NCBI RefSeq assembly: GCF_963675165.1
Contig: NC_087393.1
Location: 1,079,002-1,143,001 of the forward strand
DNA from: Halichondria panicea
Taxonomy: Eukaryota > Porifera > Demospongiae > Suberitida > Halichondriidae
Direction of reading: 5' to 3'
Length of the DNA stretch: 64,000 bases
The notes under the pieces were generated by a model. That model had not been told where the DNA came from and made no database searches. It saw only the letters and a list, made by a program, of their open reading frames with translations. Position 1 is the first letter of the stretch, and every line of letters begins with the position of its first letter. Shown piece after piece: positions 49,313 to 60,109 of the stretch. The position numbers and the translations under genes were made by a program.

Positions 49313-51314
49313 ATGGCTCATCTTGTTCCAGCTTGGCTTCTGGCTGCATATCTGGTTCTTTTTGTTGCTCATCTTGTTGCTCCAGGGCCTTCTTCAACTG
49401 ATAATAGTATTGCTCACGAACTGCATGTAGTGAATTAATTAACATCGAACATGTGAAAATTAAAGGTGTTACCTTCACGTTAATTATATATAGTGGTGGA
49501 AGGACTTTACCTGGGCCATCTTGTTGCCGCTGGGCATCCTTCCGCTGATAATAGTATTGCTCACGAACTGTATAATTACTGTTTATTCTCACGTAACAAC
49601 AAATTATGTGAACAACTATAATGGTGTCACTTTTGCATGAATTCCAGTAGTGTTGTTAGTGGAAGGGATATACTTACCTGGGCCATCTTGTTGCTTCAGG
49701 GCGTTCTTCAGCTGATAATAGTATTGATCACGAACTGCATGTAGTAAATTACATGCATATATCGAACATGATTAATGAGGTGTCACTTTAGCATGAATTT
49801 TAATCTGTGGTGTTAGTGTAAGGTACACTTATATGCCTGGGCCATCTTGTTGCTCATGAGAAGGCCAGATATTTATAGTATTACTCACAAACTGTAATAG
49901 TTATGACAATTATAATGTTGTGAACCAACTAAAGTTACTTTTGCATGAATTCTAACTATATTATAATATCACAGTAAAAACAGATTCGTTACAAACATCT
50001 CAAATAAAATGCGAAATTTAATGTAGAAATGACATAAATTTCTGTCCGGCATTTTAACACTAAAATACGATGATGCATCCCATATATATAACATATGTGT
50101 TTTTGCATATAGTTAGACACTTGTAGTATAGACTATATTTAGTTAGGCCTAGGTCATTAGAGTTATTTATACCTATAATTTCCTAGTTAGTCCTGTTTTG
50201 TGTGTATTTAAGTCAGTGCATGGGCTGTGTATTATATTCATGCAGTTTTACTGCCATGATCTTGTTGCTTACTGAACCCCTATCAGTTTAGCTAGTGACT
50301 CAGCTAGGCTAACACACTACACACTGTTTTGGAGGTGTCTGTGGGATTTAGAAGCCCAAAGGCACTGATTTAGTATCCCGAGCGTAGCGAGGGTACACTA
50401 CAAGTGGCTGAGGGCTTCTAAATCACATGGACACCGACAAAACAGTGTCTAGATACTAGTGCGCATGCACAAACCGCTTGATTACAATATACATGCATGA
50501 TTATTTGACAACGGAATACTATATGTATTGTATACTAAGTAAATTGGACTTAGTATACCTGCTCTGAGGCACTTTTCCCATGTACTTCCCATGTAGATCT
50601 TATCAACTAGTGTCTAAAGTGATGTTGTATATATAATTATATACATGTATACTTACCAGGGCCATCTTGTTGTATCTGAGCATTCTTCTGCTGATAATAG
50701 TATATTTGCTCACGAACTGTATAAAAATAATAATTCTCATATTCTCATACAACAACTATATCAAACATGTGAACCGACTAAAATTAATGGTGTCACTTTC
50801 GTATGAAATAATTATACTGGCCAGTATACTGTGGTTTGGCAGATAAAATTGTATCACACTTAAATAGAGCAGAATGACTTCATTATCCTCGAGACAAAAC
50901 TGCAAAATAGATTTGAAGTAAGGTCGTTTTTTTTAGCTGCGACTATTTTCTGAAATGCAGCCACCTCGCTATTCCAGCCATGCAAGCTACACTGTCCCAA
51001 GGGTGACTGGATTAACGAGAGTCTGTATATCATATATATATACTTGCAATGGGCCATCTTGGGATAATAATTATAGTATTGCTCACGAAATGTAGTAAAT
51101 TTTATGACAATTATAGTGAACCAACTAAATAAATGATGCATGCATGCATGTTATCTACTTTGGCATGAATTCTATAGTGGTGTTGGTGTAATGTATATAC
51201 AATCATATATATTATACCTGGGCCATCTTGTTGGTTTGAAGAGAGAGCAGAAGAGGCCACGGCCATATACAGGAGAGATAGCAAAGCCACACTGGCAATC
51301 ATTGAAATCTTCAT
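49313..51314 (-). CDS. Secreted repeat-peptide precursor built from symmetric 57-60 nt exons
   Basis: Exon 1 (51218-51314) starts at ATG and encodes a clear leader (MKISMIASVALLSLLYMAVA) ending in NQQDGP. Then come small exons, all phase 1 at both ends: 50657-50716 (60 nt), 49678-49734 (57 nt), 49511-49567 (57 nt) and a longer one, 49313-49420 (108 nt). Each encodes one unit of VREQYYYQRKDAQRQQDGP type, the last extended by a Gln/Glu/Pro-rich part ending EQDEP. Two further units (about 51052-51101 and 49840-49898) are decayed; the second has a stop and a GC donor. The unit boundaries equal exon boundaries, so skipping or duplicating an exon adds or removes exactly one repeat. The terminal exon is uncertain; a candidate acceptor lies near 49175. 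I recognise no family. Secretion is supported; peptide hormone, mucus or matrix roles are guesses. Confidence 0.75.
50321..50448. mobile_element. 128 bp MITE inside the repeat-peptide gene
   Basis: Ends ACACTGTTTTGGAGGTGTC and its near-complement run as inverted repeats for about 37 bases, around a centre containing CCGAGCGTAGCGAGGGTA. It lies in an intron between repeat exons. No sure target duplication was found. Confidence 0.75.
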
Positions 51315-51386
51315 ATTAATATAAAAATCTTTTAGCAACTTAATTAAGGGAAGTGCAGTGAAGAGTGATTGCAGGGAATGGTCATT

Positions 51387-51567
51387 AGTCTCGTGGACCA
51401 GCTGTTTGCATTGACAGGTGGTTAGTGGTTGGAGGGACGGATATGTGAAACCTCATAATTAGATTTGCCAAATCTAGCAGTGCAGCTGTGCGGTTTCACA
51501 ACTTACTATAAACATTTATCAGCCACTTTGAGCGCCACGATATTCAGGGTCTGGGTCCGCGAGACTA
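51387..51567. mobile_element. 181 bp MITE with 9 bp target duplication
   Basis: Ends TAGTCTCGTGGACCAG and CTGGGTCCGCGAGACTA are inverted. AATGGTCAT is duplicated at 51378-51386 and 51568-51576. It lies about 75 bases upstream of the repeat-peptide ATG, so it may contribute to that promoter region. TAG/CTA ends with 9 bp duplication are also seen at 41407-41621. Confidence 0.88.
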
Positions 51568-51767
51568 AATGGTCATTGATCCTATAATATACTCAGCCTG
51601 CATGTATACTCATAATTATAAGCATAAGATAGTTATCTATTGATGTAAGGATGCCGGGATTCCCTAGGACTGTTCATCATTCCAGGTATATATAGTCTAA
51701 CCACCAGCAATAATAACACTGCACCACACTAGCTCGTATACATGCATGCAGTAAATTGAATAATACC

Positions 51768-52076
51768 GTCTTTCTTCTAATTACAGCGCCACTTATTATT
51801 TTCCGGTGCACAAATAGAACAAGAAAAACTATAAATTCCAGTTTGGCGCTTACATTCGAGTGGCGCTTAGCAATAGAACGTGTAGCTGTTTCCACAAGGC
51901 TATCATATAGATCAGTTGTCAGTTGTATATATGTATAGATCCTCGATTAAAGGCCACGTTATATCTAATTACCCGCCAGCAAAAAACAAATTTCACAATT
52001 TACCTGGCGCTCAATTAAAAATATTTTGTGAACTTGGCGCTTCTATTATAGAGTGGCACTGGAATTAAAAGAAAGA
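51768..52076. mobile_element. 309 bp MITE-like foldback with GCGCCACT-type arms
   Basis: The left arm (GTCTTTCTTCTAATTACAGC) and the right arm (its complement with a few changes) pair over at least 26 bases. Internal words TGGCGCTT and AAGCGCCA recur several times. Target duplication not resolved. Confidence 0.7.
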
Positions 52077-53580
52077 CAGTACACCTGTAGCAAAAGCAAC
52101 ATTCCAGGTAAAAACCACACAAACTGCATGCATGGATTCACAGATCTAATTTCCTCGGCTACAATGCATGCATGCATGCACTATAAGTACCGGTATAATT
52201 ATATTAGCTTATGCATGTGTAACTTCGCTAGCTAGACCCCAGGCCTATAAGCTTAATAATGCATGCCCCAGAGAAGCTCCCCACTGAACTCAATAGCTTT
52301 CAGAATAATTCATATAACACAAGACTGCCCTAAGGCATCACATGACAACAGTATGACGTGGCAGCCCTAAGGCCCACGCCTTACAATTAAAGAATAATAC
52401 AATAACAATAACTCATATATAGTCACTTGGTTACACATGCAGAAGCCAGAAGTCAACTATACACAGAAGCCAGAAGGGTCATTCTGTATCAATTCAACGA
52501 AATTTAAAACGTGACCTCTTCAAAATTGCACGAAACTTGGTATATGTATGAGGAATGGTATATGATAACATCTCAGAACAATTTTGTGTTTGTAAACAAT
52601 ATGGCTTCTGAGATTGAGTTAATCATTATTCTTGTGTTGTATCATTGAGCAGGTAGATTGATCTTGACACTGTATGATGATACCTCGAGACCTTCTGCTT
52701 CGCACCTGAATGTAGATAGTAGTATAATTATGATCATTGTATTTCTTCACCATCACTTGTGATCATTCTACTACAATGTGGCATCTATATGAAGCGTCTA
52801 CCATGCTCAATGAGACAATGGGGGTACATTTATGGGATGCAAACACTAATAAAAATAAAAAGCACTCCAGCCTGTTGGTAAAAAATTAGCATTTTGTCTG
52901 TTGATACATGGACTATACTTAGGCTTAGAAAATCACATGAGGAACTAGCAATTTCAACGGCATTATCGGTAAATCGTCGCAATGTTTGACCTACTAGTGG
53001 TACTATATGTGCTGCTACCCATAAAAATACTTAGACTGGAAACCACGCCCCTTTCTTTAGGGAAAGAGACTGGCTACGACTCGTCCCAACGGAATGCTTG
53101 GAATGTAGTGTGTGCATGAATGCGTGGGAGAGATCTAAACCACAATAATTATTGCACACTAAGTTATAATTGATTTTGTGTGAGTATTATTTTTAGCTGT
53201 ACAGTTGCAGTATAACTTTTATGTCTACTATAGCTGTTTAGATATAAGTTGTCTATCAGTACTTCCAAGGAAGCAATTCTAAAGTTGCTCTGCAAGCAGC
53301 TAACTTGGCTGGTTACAAGGCCACTGCACAAATAACAGACAGAAGTAGCAGAGATATAGTTATTGTCCACTAACATCGTATACATGTATAGAGGGAAATT
53401 TTTGTGTTTTTCGAGGGCATTGAACCGCGAATACCCACGAAAACAGCAACTGTCGTCAGGGGCAAACCATAAGCACGTGGCATTGTGTTCAGCGCATGCA
53501 TGCACAATGCATTGCAAACAGTTGCAGTTTCCCATCTCCTTCACTTCCAAGTTGCATTATTTCCACATGGCCTCCCTTCC
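52077..53580. other. 1.5 kb region without a recognisable gene
   Basis: AT-rich DNA with a short direct repeat (ACAGAAGCCAGAAG at about 52458-52490). A 128-codon minus-strand frame at 53164-53550 has no domain, no leader and lies over repeat-like sequence, so I do not call it. Confidence 0.4.
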
Positions 53581-54392
53581 CAGTGGCGTGTACAATGGGG
53601 GGCTTTGGGGGCTTGAGTACCCCCCTGTCCTCCCAGACAACCATGAAACTAATCCTATCACTCAGTAGCTAGCTAGCTAGCTAATTGTGCAGCTCCAGAG
53701 ATACATGCAGCTCTATCTCACGGTTACAAGTAATGACCACGCCCAATTGAGCATGTGCAATCAGCATTGCCATTGCCATTCCAATGTTGTTATGTAATGC
53801 ATAATAGCTGATCAAGATCCTCTGCACTCTCCCAGTCACCTCTTGCTCCACTGAGAGATACTGCAAAGCAATGACTAACACTAGAATTACTGGACATTCC
53901 CATTGCAGTGATTGACCAGTTTGCTAGGATGTACCCCTGGAGAATAGTGCATGGAGATCCTACAAGATAACTGACTCATAATCATGTCTTATTATCACAC
54001 TATGCATGTATTAGATCCCATTTGAATGTATTTAGCAGGGAACTATGAGCTATAGTATAGATTCTGGGCTACAAACCACAACATTATACATTTTGATACA
54101 CATAAAATTATTGTAGCTAGATGCTTTGTGTAGTAACATAGTAACAGAACTAGAATGGAAGAGAGAAGCTCTAGAGTATTTTTGGCTTTGTTCGAGAGTA
54201 GTAGGAGCCGCTCGTTTCTTGGGCAGTGTGCTGTACTTTTTTGCTGCAAGGCTGCATGGGGGAGGAGCTGAATGTATGAAAGACGCGCTGCAATAAATGC
54301 GGGGGCATAAAATCGCGTGTGCTATGCACACAGCCCCATTTTTTTCTGTGCTCTTGAGCACCCTCCTGCTTCAATCTCTAGAAACGCCCCTG
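53581..54392. mobile_element. 812 bp non-autonomous DNA transposon, 5 bp target duplication
   Basis: The left end CAGTGGCGTG and right end CGCCCCTG are inverted. CTTCC is duplicated at 53576-53580 and 54393-54397. Just inside the left end, GGGGGGCTTTGGGGGCTTGA matches the element at 15145 (GGGAGGGCTTTGGGGGCTGG), so the two belong to one family. No intact coding region. Confidence 0.85.
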
Positions 54393-54397
54393 CTTCC

Positions 54398-54740
54398 TAG
54401 TTATAGTTTTGACTCTGACCTTCCTAACTATATAGGAAGTGAATTGCCCTAATGGGCTTCCGTATTAGTTATTGGTATCTTTGATTTTATGATCATGCTG
54501 CATGGCACTATAGATGTTGTTAAACTGAGTATATCCAGCTATATATATACAACTGGATACCCCCACACCTTAATTGATTTGTCAAATTGGCAACATTAAT
54601 AAAATTAAAATAATTAAAATTAAATAAAAATTAATTATTAATAAATTATTTAATAAATTAAAATTCGTCGCCAAATTTACTCGCTATAATTATATACGGC
54701 TTATTATAATCACAAGCATCCAATTATGTGCTCTTACAGG
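54398..54740. other. AT-rich spacer
   Basis: About 340 bases, with an extreme A/T run at 54600-54665 (many AATTAAAAT words). No gene or element recognised. Confidence 0.4.
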
Positions 54741-55265
54741 GATGAAGCAAGTGGTGTGTGAAGCTCCTTGTTTATGTCCACATGATGTTGTCAACATGGT
54801 GGTTAGGTCAGATGTTCTTGTAGTAGGTATGTTAATTCACAAATTGCGCAAACCCAATTGTACTCTCGTTCATTGCAATTATGATGTAATAATGAAATTA
54901 AATGTTCCAGCCAGCAATCAGCCTGAATGTGCAGCCAGCATGCAATCAACCTGAATATGCAGTGACCGGCACATCTGATGCTGAGCAAGACATTCTGGGC
55001 ATGGTAATGATTGCCCACGACGAAGAACTGCAGATGAGCCTGCTTTAAAGTATAGTTCATGATATTCATATATACTAATTTCATGGCATACATGCAGAAG
55101 AACACTTCAACCACCTTCACCTTCTCGAAGAGATTGGACACGGTACCTTTGGGGTGGTCCACAAGGCAATTTGGAGAGGGAAAATTGTTGCTGCAAAAGT
55201 CGTTAGGGCTGAAGCTGGGACTAATGTTCACAACACTCTCCTATCTGAAAAATGGAAGCCATCAG
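54741..55265 (+). pseudogene. Protein kinase gene fragment (glycine loop exon)
   Basis: The exon at 55098-55265, bounded by an AG acceptor and a GT donor, encodes LLEEIGHGTFGVVHKAIWRG followed by VAAKVV: the glycine-rich loop and the ATP-binding lysine of a protein kinase, most like TAK1/Raf-type or tyrosine-kinase-like kinases. An upstream candidate exon (about 54743-54830) encodes a Cys/Val-rich peptide. No catalytic loop or DFG follows: about 100 bases further on, the sequence becomes a copy of the receptor H ectodomain on the other strand. The kinase gene thus seems to have been cut off by the block 2 duplication. It could be a real first part with distant exons, but none is visible here. 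Confidence 0.6.
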
Positions 55266-55362
55266 GTATAATTTTTATACCAAAACAGCATATTTCATTG
55301 CATGCTTAGTATATAGGAGCATCAACCATATCCCAACATACTGAGTCTGCTATATAAAAACA

Positions 55363-56088
55363 AACTGGTCTATTAGGGTCAGCCTATCACTGTTTATGCC
55401 AGCAAATAGTGCCAGAGCAATTCTGAATGAATGGGGGACTATAGCCACTTCTCTGTTGTTTGGAGCGTCTTTGATTAGGGAAATACGACATCGCCACAAA
55501 ATCGATCACCACAAGTGCTAGGGAGATATGCCTCAGGGAATATTGCGTCACGTTGTATAGAGATGTTAGTTGAGATTAGACGAGAGGATACCACCAAACC
55601 ATTCGAGGACTGTTGAACAGTAAATTGGGTACCTAATGGAGATGAACCTGCAGTGAGAGAGAATACTGCATGAATGGGCTCGTACTAGCTGGGCGTGGCC
55701 GGGGGACACGCTTATACATGATTTGTACTGCTGTGTTATGCAATACTGCATCATGAATAAAATTATAAACCGTATCCAGTTATGAATATCGTTATCTTGC
55801 AATCTGCCTCCTCAGTACAAACCCTGTACATGTACATGTATTAAGCGTGTCCCCCAGCCATATAATATGTCAGAATGGGGGTCAAACCACACCCAGCTAT
55901 GCTCGTACTGTACGTTTAGTCTATTCATGTCTAGCGAGCATTCATGATGTAAACATGTACTCTATTGTGTTAGATCTACATTTCTATAGACAGTACGTAC
56001 CGACTACGTACCTTGTAGCTGAGCTCGAGCATTGATGACACAACAGTAAGAGAAAATTAAACAACAGCACAGTAGGAAAGAATTCCAT
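55363..56088 (-). pseudogene. 5' fragment of an H-type receptor gene (block 2)
   Basis: It contains a signal exon (about 56019-56088) with small insertions that break its frame, intron 1 with the MITE found in H, and only the first roughly 270 bases of the ectodomain exon. The match to block 1 begins abruptly at 55363 (equivalent to 41082), next to the kinase fragment. No membrane helix or tail exists, so it is a truncated duplicate. Confidence 0.85.
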
Positions 56089-57939
56089 CCCAGATCACCC
56101 ACACGCTGATACGTACTTCTTGATCTTCTGTATAATATTTGCTGGCCACTTACTCACTCTGTTTACAAGAGCTAGCTACAGATTCACACAACTGGATGCC
56201 TTTTTATATAGCTGGCATCCCAGCTGAGCTGCAACGCTTAGACGTAACGTCATTTCATGCATGCTACCATGCATTGTCATGTCATGTTCAATTTGAAATT
56301 CCCCCTTCCTTTTTACCTTACAAATTGTGCAATCATAGACCATCACCACAAAATCCCCACAATACATGGAAGCACAGAAACACATTATATGATTTAGAGT
56401 CACAGTAATGTTATATGCAATCTATACATTGTTTGTGGTCAGCCAGTGATGACCCTCCGCAGCATGGTGAGGGCAGTGTCTCCGTTGTCAGCTGGTACCT
56501 GTAAATGCAAACTTCTACATAATTAATACTGTGATGTTTATATACTGTGATGCTGTTACAGTACAGGAATAGAATATCAACACACACACACACACACAAA
56601 CCCCTCACATCCCACCCCCACCCCCACCCCTCACACACCCTCACCATGTGTCCAGCATTGAGTATCCAATAGAAGGCGAGGTTTTTGTACGCCTGATAAA
56701 AGCCACCAGTGTGTTTCTTAGTGTGGTCAGTGTCAGGGTAGACGGGAATTTTCTTAGCAGCCTTAAAACTGCATGGGCAGTCCATCCCACTTGAGTTTGT
56801 CCATCCAAGCCACAGTGCCTGTAGTGATAAAAAGGTAATAATTATATGTAACCAGGAGTGCATGAGTATGTAACTATAGCAGGATACAATTAATTTCAGT
56901 GTTCCTTGCATCATCAGCACCTGTGTTCTAGTCCCTGGGTTTTTTCCTGTGTTTACTTTACCAATATGGGAACCAAACACATTCCTAAGTAGACTTCAAA
57001 CAACTTTAATTGCTAGCTCATCATGACCCATAACAAGGGACTAACCTTGAGTACAGCAGATGAGGTCCAGCTGGCCATTGTACACAGTCACATTTACCCT
57101 GCATAGAGAGTAGCTGGTCCACTGAATGAGGGAGGGTGGCAGGCAAAATAAGTATCACACAGGTACAAGTACACCCCTCCCCACTAGCACAGACCTGTGC
57201 CGATGACATCCTTCATGAAGTCCACTTTTTGTTTCTCAAACACTTGCGCTACAGAAGTCAGTTACATTTTTTGATGAATTTGACACAGATTAATCAAAAC
57301 ACAAACCAACCTTCCTAAAAGTTACGTTATGAATGCATCAATTGTTACAAAATCAGGCTGGTCAAATTCAAGTGCAGGTTCCCAAAGTCAATAGAATTTA
57401 GGCTTTGATAGCGTACAATAATCGAACAACTCACATCCCCAAACCACTTTGTCCGGAATGTGGAGCTTCTGTTTGATTGGTCCGTTCATGAGTTGACTGA
57501 GTGATTGGGCATTGTACCGTTGCAGGATCCGAGGGAGGCCACGCCCACTTTGAAGGGACGTCACTTCGTCATCGTTATGACGCAGGGTGTTATAAAAGTC
57601 CACATCATCAGTCAACTGCGTGGAGGGGGAGGTAATTGTGGATGGGTATACTAATACAGAACTGTAGTAAAGTTGGTTAAATTTCAATGACTTGATGATT
57701 TTATGAGAGCTTAGAAAGGAGCCCGTTCAGATGGTAAGTAATCTCATATTCCAAACAGGAAATTGCACTTTGTAGTGCTCAGCAATAAAATACATATTAC
57801 ACTTGACTCACTGCTTCAATGACATCCTCAGTCTGAGACCAGAGCTCAGTGGACCTGGCATAGTCTCCATTGTTGAACGCAGCCTCGGTCTGTTTAGAGT
57901 AGTTTTGAATACGAGCCAGCTCCACCTCATTCACCAGCG

Positions 57940-57941
<2 letters not shown>

Positions 57942-58000
<59 letters not shown>
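57942..58000. repeat. GT microsatellite at a splice acceptor (block 2)
   Basis: About 30 GT units abutting exon 6 of the pseudogene, against about 12 in block 1. Confidence 0.95.
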
Positions 58001-58003
<3 letters not shown>

Positions 58004-58604
58004 AGGTTTCAAAATAAAATTATAAGAAAATAATAAATAACTTTTGGGTGGAATTGTGTCCACTGCTCATATTACTAGCTCAAACGGGATGCTCGCTTAA
58101 TTTAATTTTAAATTATATTGACATCTGATGCTAATTAAGTGTATTTACGACAAGGATTTACTAGAAACAAACAAAAAACAAACAAAAAAATTAGACAGCA
58201 CAAAACTATACAGGTATAGAAAAAGCAAACAGATGCTCGGCCTTGAGAGCCGAGAATGATGGGTTAAAGAGTCTTTAACGGTGCACCAACCCTCCCCATT
58301 CATCTGTTGCAATTGCATTCAGAACTAAATAAGCTATTCACTTGGGGCCATGCTGATTGTAAGCTATATTCACATTTGAGGTAATGCTGACATAAAGTAT
58401 AGAACTTATCTTAGACTTGATATTGGCTGCTGTAATACTTCTAAATCTGACCGACTTATCTTATATAAGGCTGTATTGTATCTGATAATGGGGATGGGTC
58501 TATGTGGTTTTTCTAGGTGGCAAGCACAAAACAACTATTAACCTCTAATTTTGGTTCTTAGAATTAGCATTAGGCATTAGTCAAATAAAAATAAATAGAG
58601 ATGG

Positions 58605-58606
<2 letters not shown>
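58001..58606. mobile_element. 600 bp insertion between two GT arrays in block 2
   Basis: In block 1 the GT run is followed at once by GGGAAGGGGATTATGAGG. In block 2 about 600 bases of unrelated sequence, including an ACAAACAAAAAACAAAC stretch and AATAAAAATAAATA near its end, separate two GT arrays. The insertion split or duplicated the microsatellite. No inverted ends were found, so its type is open. Confidence 0.6.
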
Positions 58607-58681
<75 letters not shown>

Positions 58682-58691
58682 CGTGTGTGTG
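58607..58691. repeat. Interrupted GT microsatellite
   Basis: About 40 GT units with several GC interruptions, followed by a G-rich stretch. Confidence 0.9.
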
Positions 58692-59807
58692 GGTGGGGGG
58701 TGGGGGATTATGAGACGCTATATACACTTCGGCCAGACTGGTACAGTGTGTATTGCAGTACTCACACAGGAACTATCACTGAAAAATCAGAACTAACCGT
58801 TGCAAAAAGATACGGGCCCCACATGTTGACGTAATCTATGCAGAGGGTAAGCAAAGAGCACATGAACCACTGGGAAAGGCATAGCAACAGTGGCCTGGGG
58901 CACTCACCAATAGCAGAGATCCAGCTGTCCCCAAGACCCACACCTTTGAAGACTACTGAGACATTCCCTGCATTGATGGCCTACAAAGAATCATTACAAT
59001 ACTAGAATCATTACAAGCTACTACAATCGTTAGGAAAGTTAAACTGACCTCTTGAAGCACTTCAGCAAAAGCAGTTGTCATCTTTCCACCGTACGACTCA
59101 CAGAATATATAGAATGGCATTTTCTGCGTGACCACAGGTCATGAGAATATGAAACACTCAAGCTACATCCTCACACATGCTATATTAATTATGTAGAAAA
59201 TCACTAATGAAAAAAACAGTGTTCACATTACATAATTGGTACCTGAAAAACAGAGTGTGTTTTAAGAAAGGCACTGAAGAGTGAGAGGAGATCCTTAGCA
59301 ATCTCTGCAACGTCGGTGGTATATGCTGAGTCATCATCGACGTAGCTATATCCGGTGCCAACAGGGTTATCGATAAACAGAATATTAGTCGCCTGAGTCC
59401 AAGTGGTGTTTCTAGGCTTGAGGTTTATATCCAGCGGTCCAATCTCCATGAAGTTCCCGAAACCAGTCGATGAGCTTCCTGGTCCACCCTAGAGGAAGGA
59501 ACAAACAAGACGTGTTATTGCAGCTACATGTAGTGACATTGAGAATTACCCTATTATGATTATATAGGTATCAATAGCGATGTAATGAAAGTTGCATTCT
59601 GTACGTAAACATATTTTAATTGTAAAGGACTGGACTACAACAGAGGTACGTACCTGCAACCATAAGACGAGAGGAACTTGTTCCCTGTTCTTGCACCCAT
59701 AGAGCCACCAGAACATGTGTGCAGATGTCCTCACACCCACAAAGCCCCAATCCTTGTCTGGGATGACTGGAGCTGTCGACTGGACGCTGCAAACGAGCAG
59801 CAGAAGG

Positions 59808-60109
59808 CAGTACACACAGATCTAGACTGTGTGAATTTCTACAGGATGAATTAGACCACTAGCCAGCTATAGATCTAGTGGTAATTCATCCTGATGTACT
59901 GGCCTACCCGCTTCTACACCGGTAGGCCTCTGGCTCTAGCTCTAGCATAAGTGTACAGCTAGCTAGCCGGCTAAAGGTACTAGGCCTGTGTACAGCTTTG
60001 TTTATTGATAATCGAAAAACGACCTGCACACACATATACACATAAAGAAAAAATTTATATTGAAAATGCACATGCACACAAATAAATAAGAAATTCTATT
60101 ATGCTGGTT
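59808..60109. other. Junction between block 2 and block 3
   Basis: About 300 bases separate the truncated carboxypeptidase copy from the tail of member I. They contain a palindromic stretch around GGTAATTCATCC/GGATGAATTA (59842-59891). No gene. Confidence 0.5.

Larger units (their letters stand above)
56439..59807 (-). pseudogene. Serine carboxypeptidase pseudogene (block 2)
   Basis: All eleven exons of the block 1 gene have counterparts, with over 90% identity by eye. Exon 1 has lost its ATG and leader start: the match ends at 59807 and an in-frame TAG lies just upstream. Exon 9 has a one-base insertion (near 57100), and exon 10 is rearranged near 56770 so that a TAA occurs before the catalytic His. 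The catalytic Ser motif remains. A 600 bp insertion lies in intron 5, between two GT microsatellites. A functional enzyme is not possible without correction. Confidence 0.85.

Noticed and set aside
53164-53550. 128-codon minus-strand frame
   Set aside because: No leader, domain or splice support, and it overlaps repeat-like sequence; probably chance.
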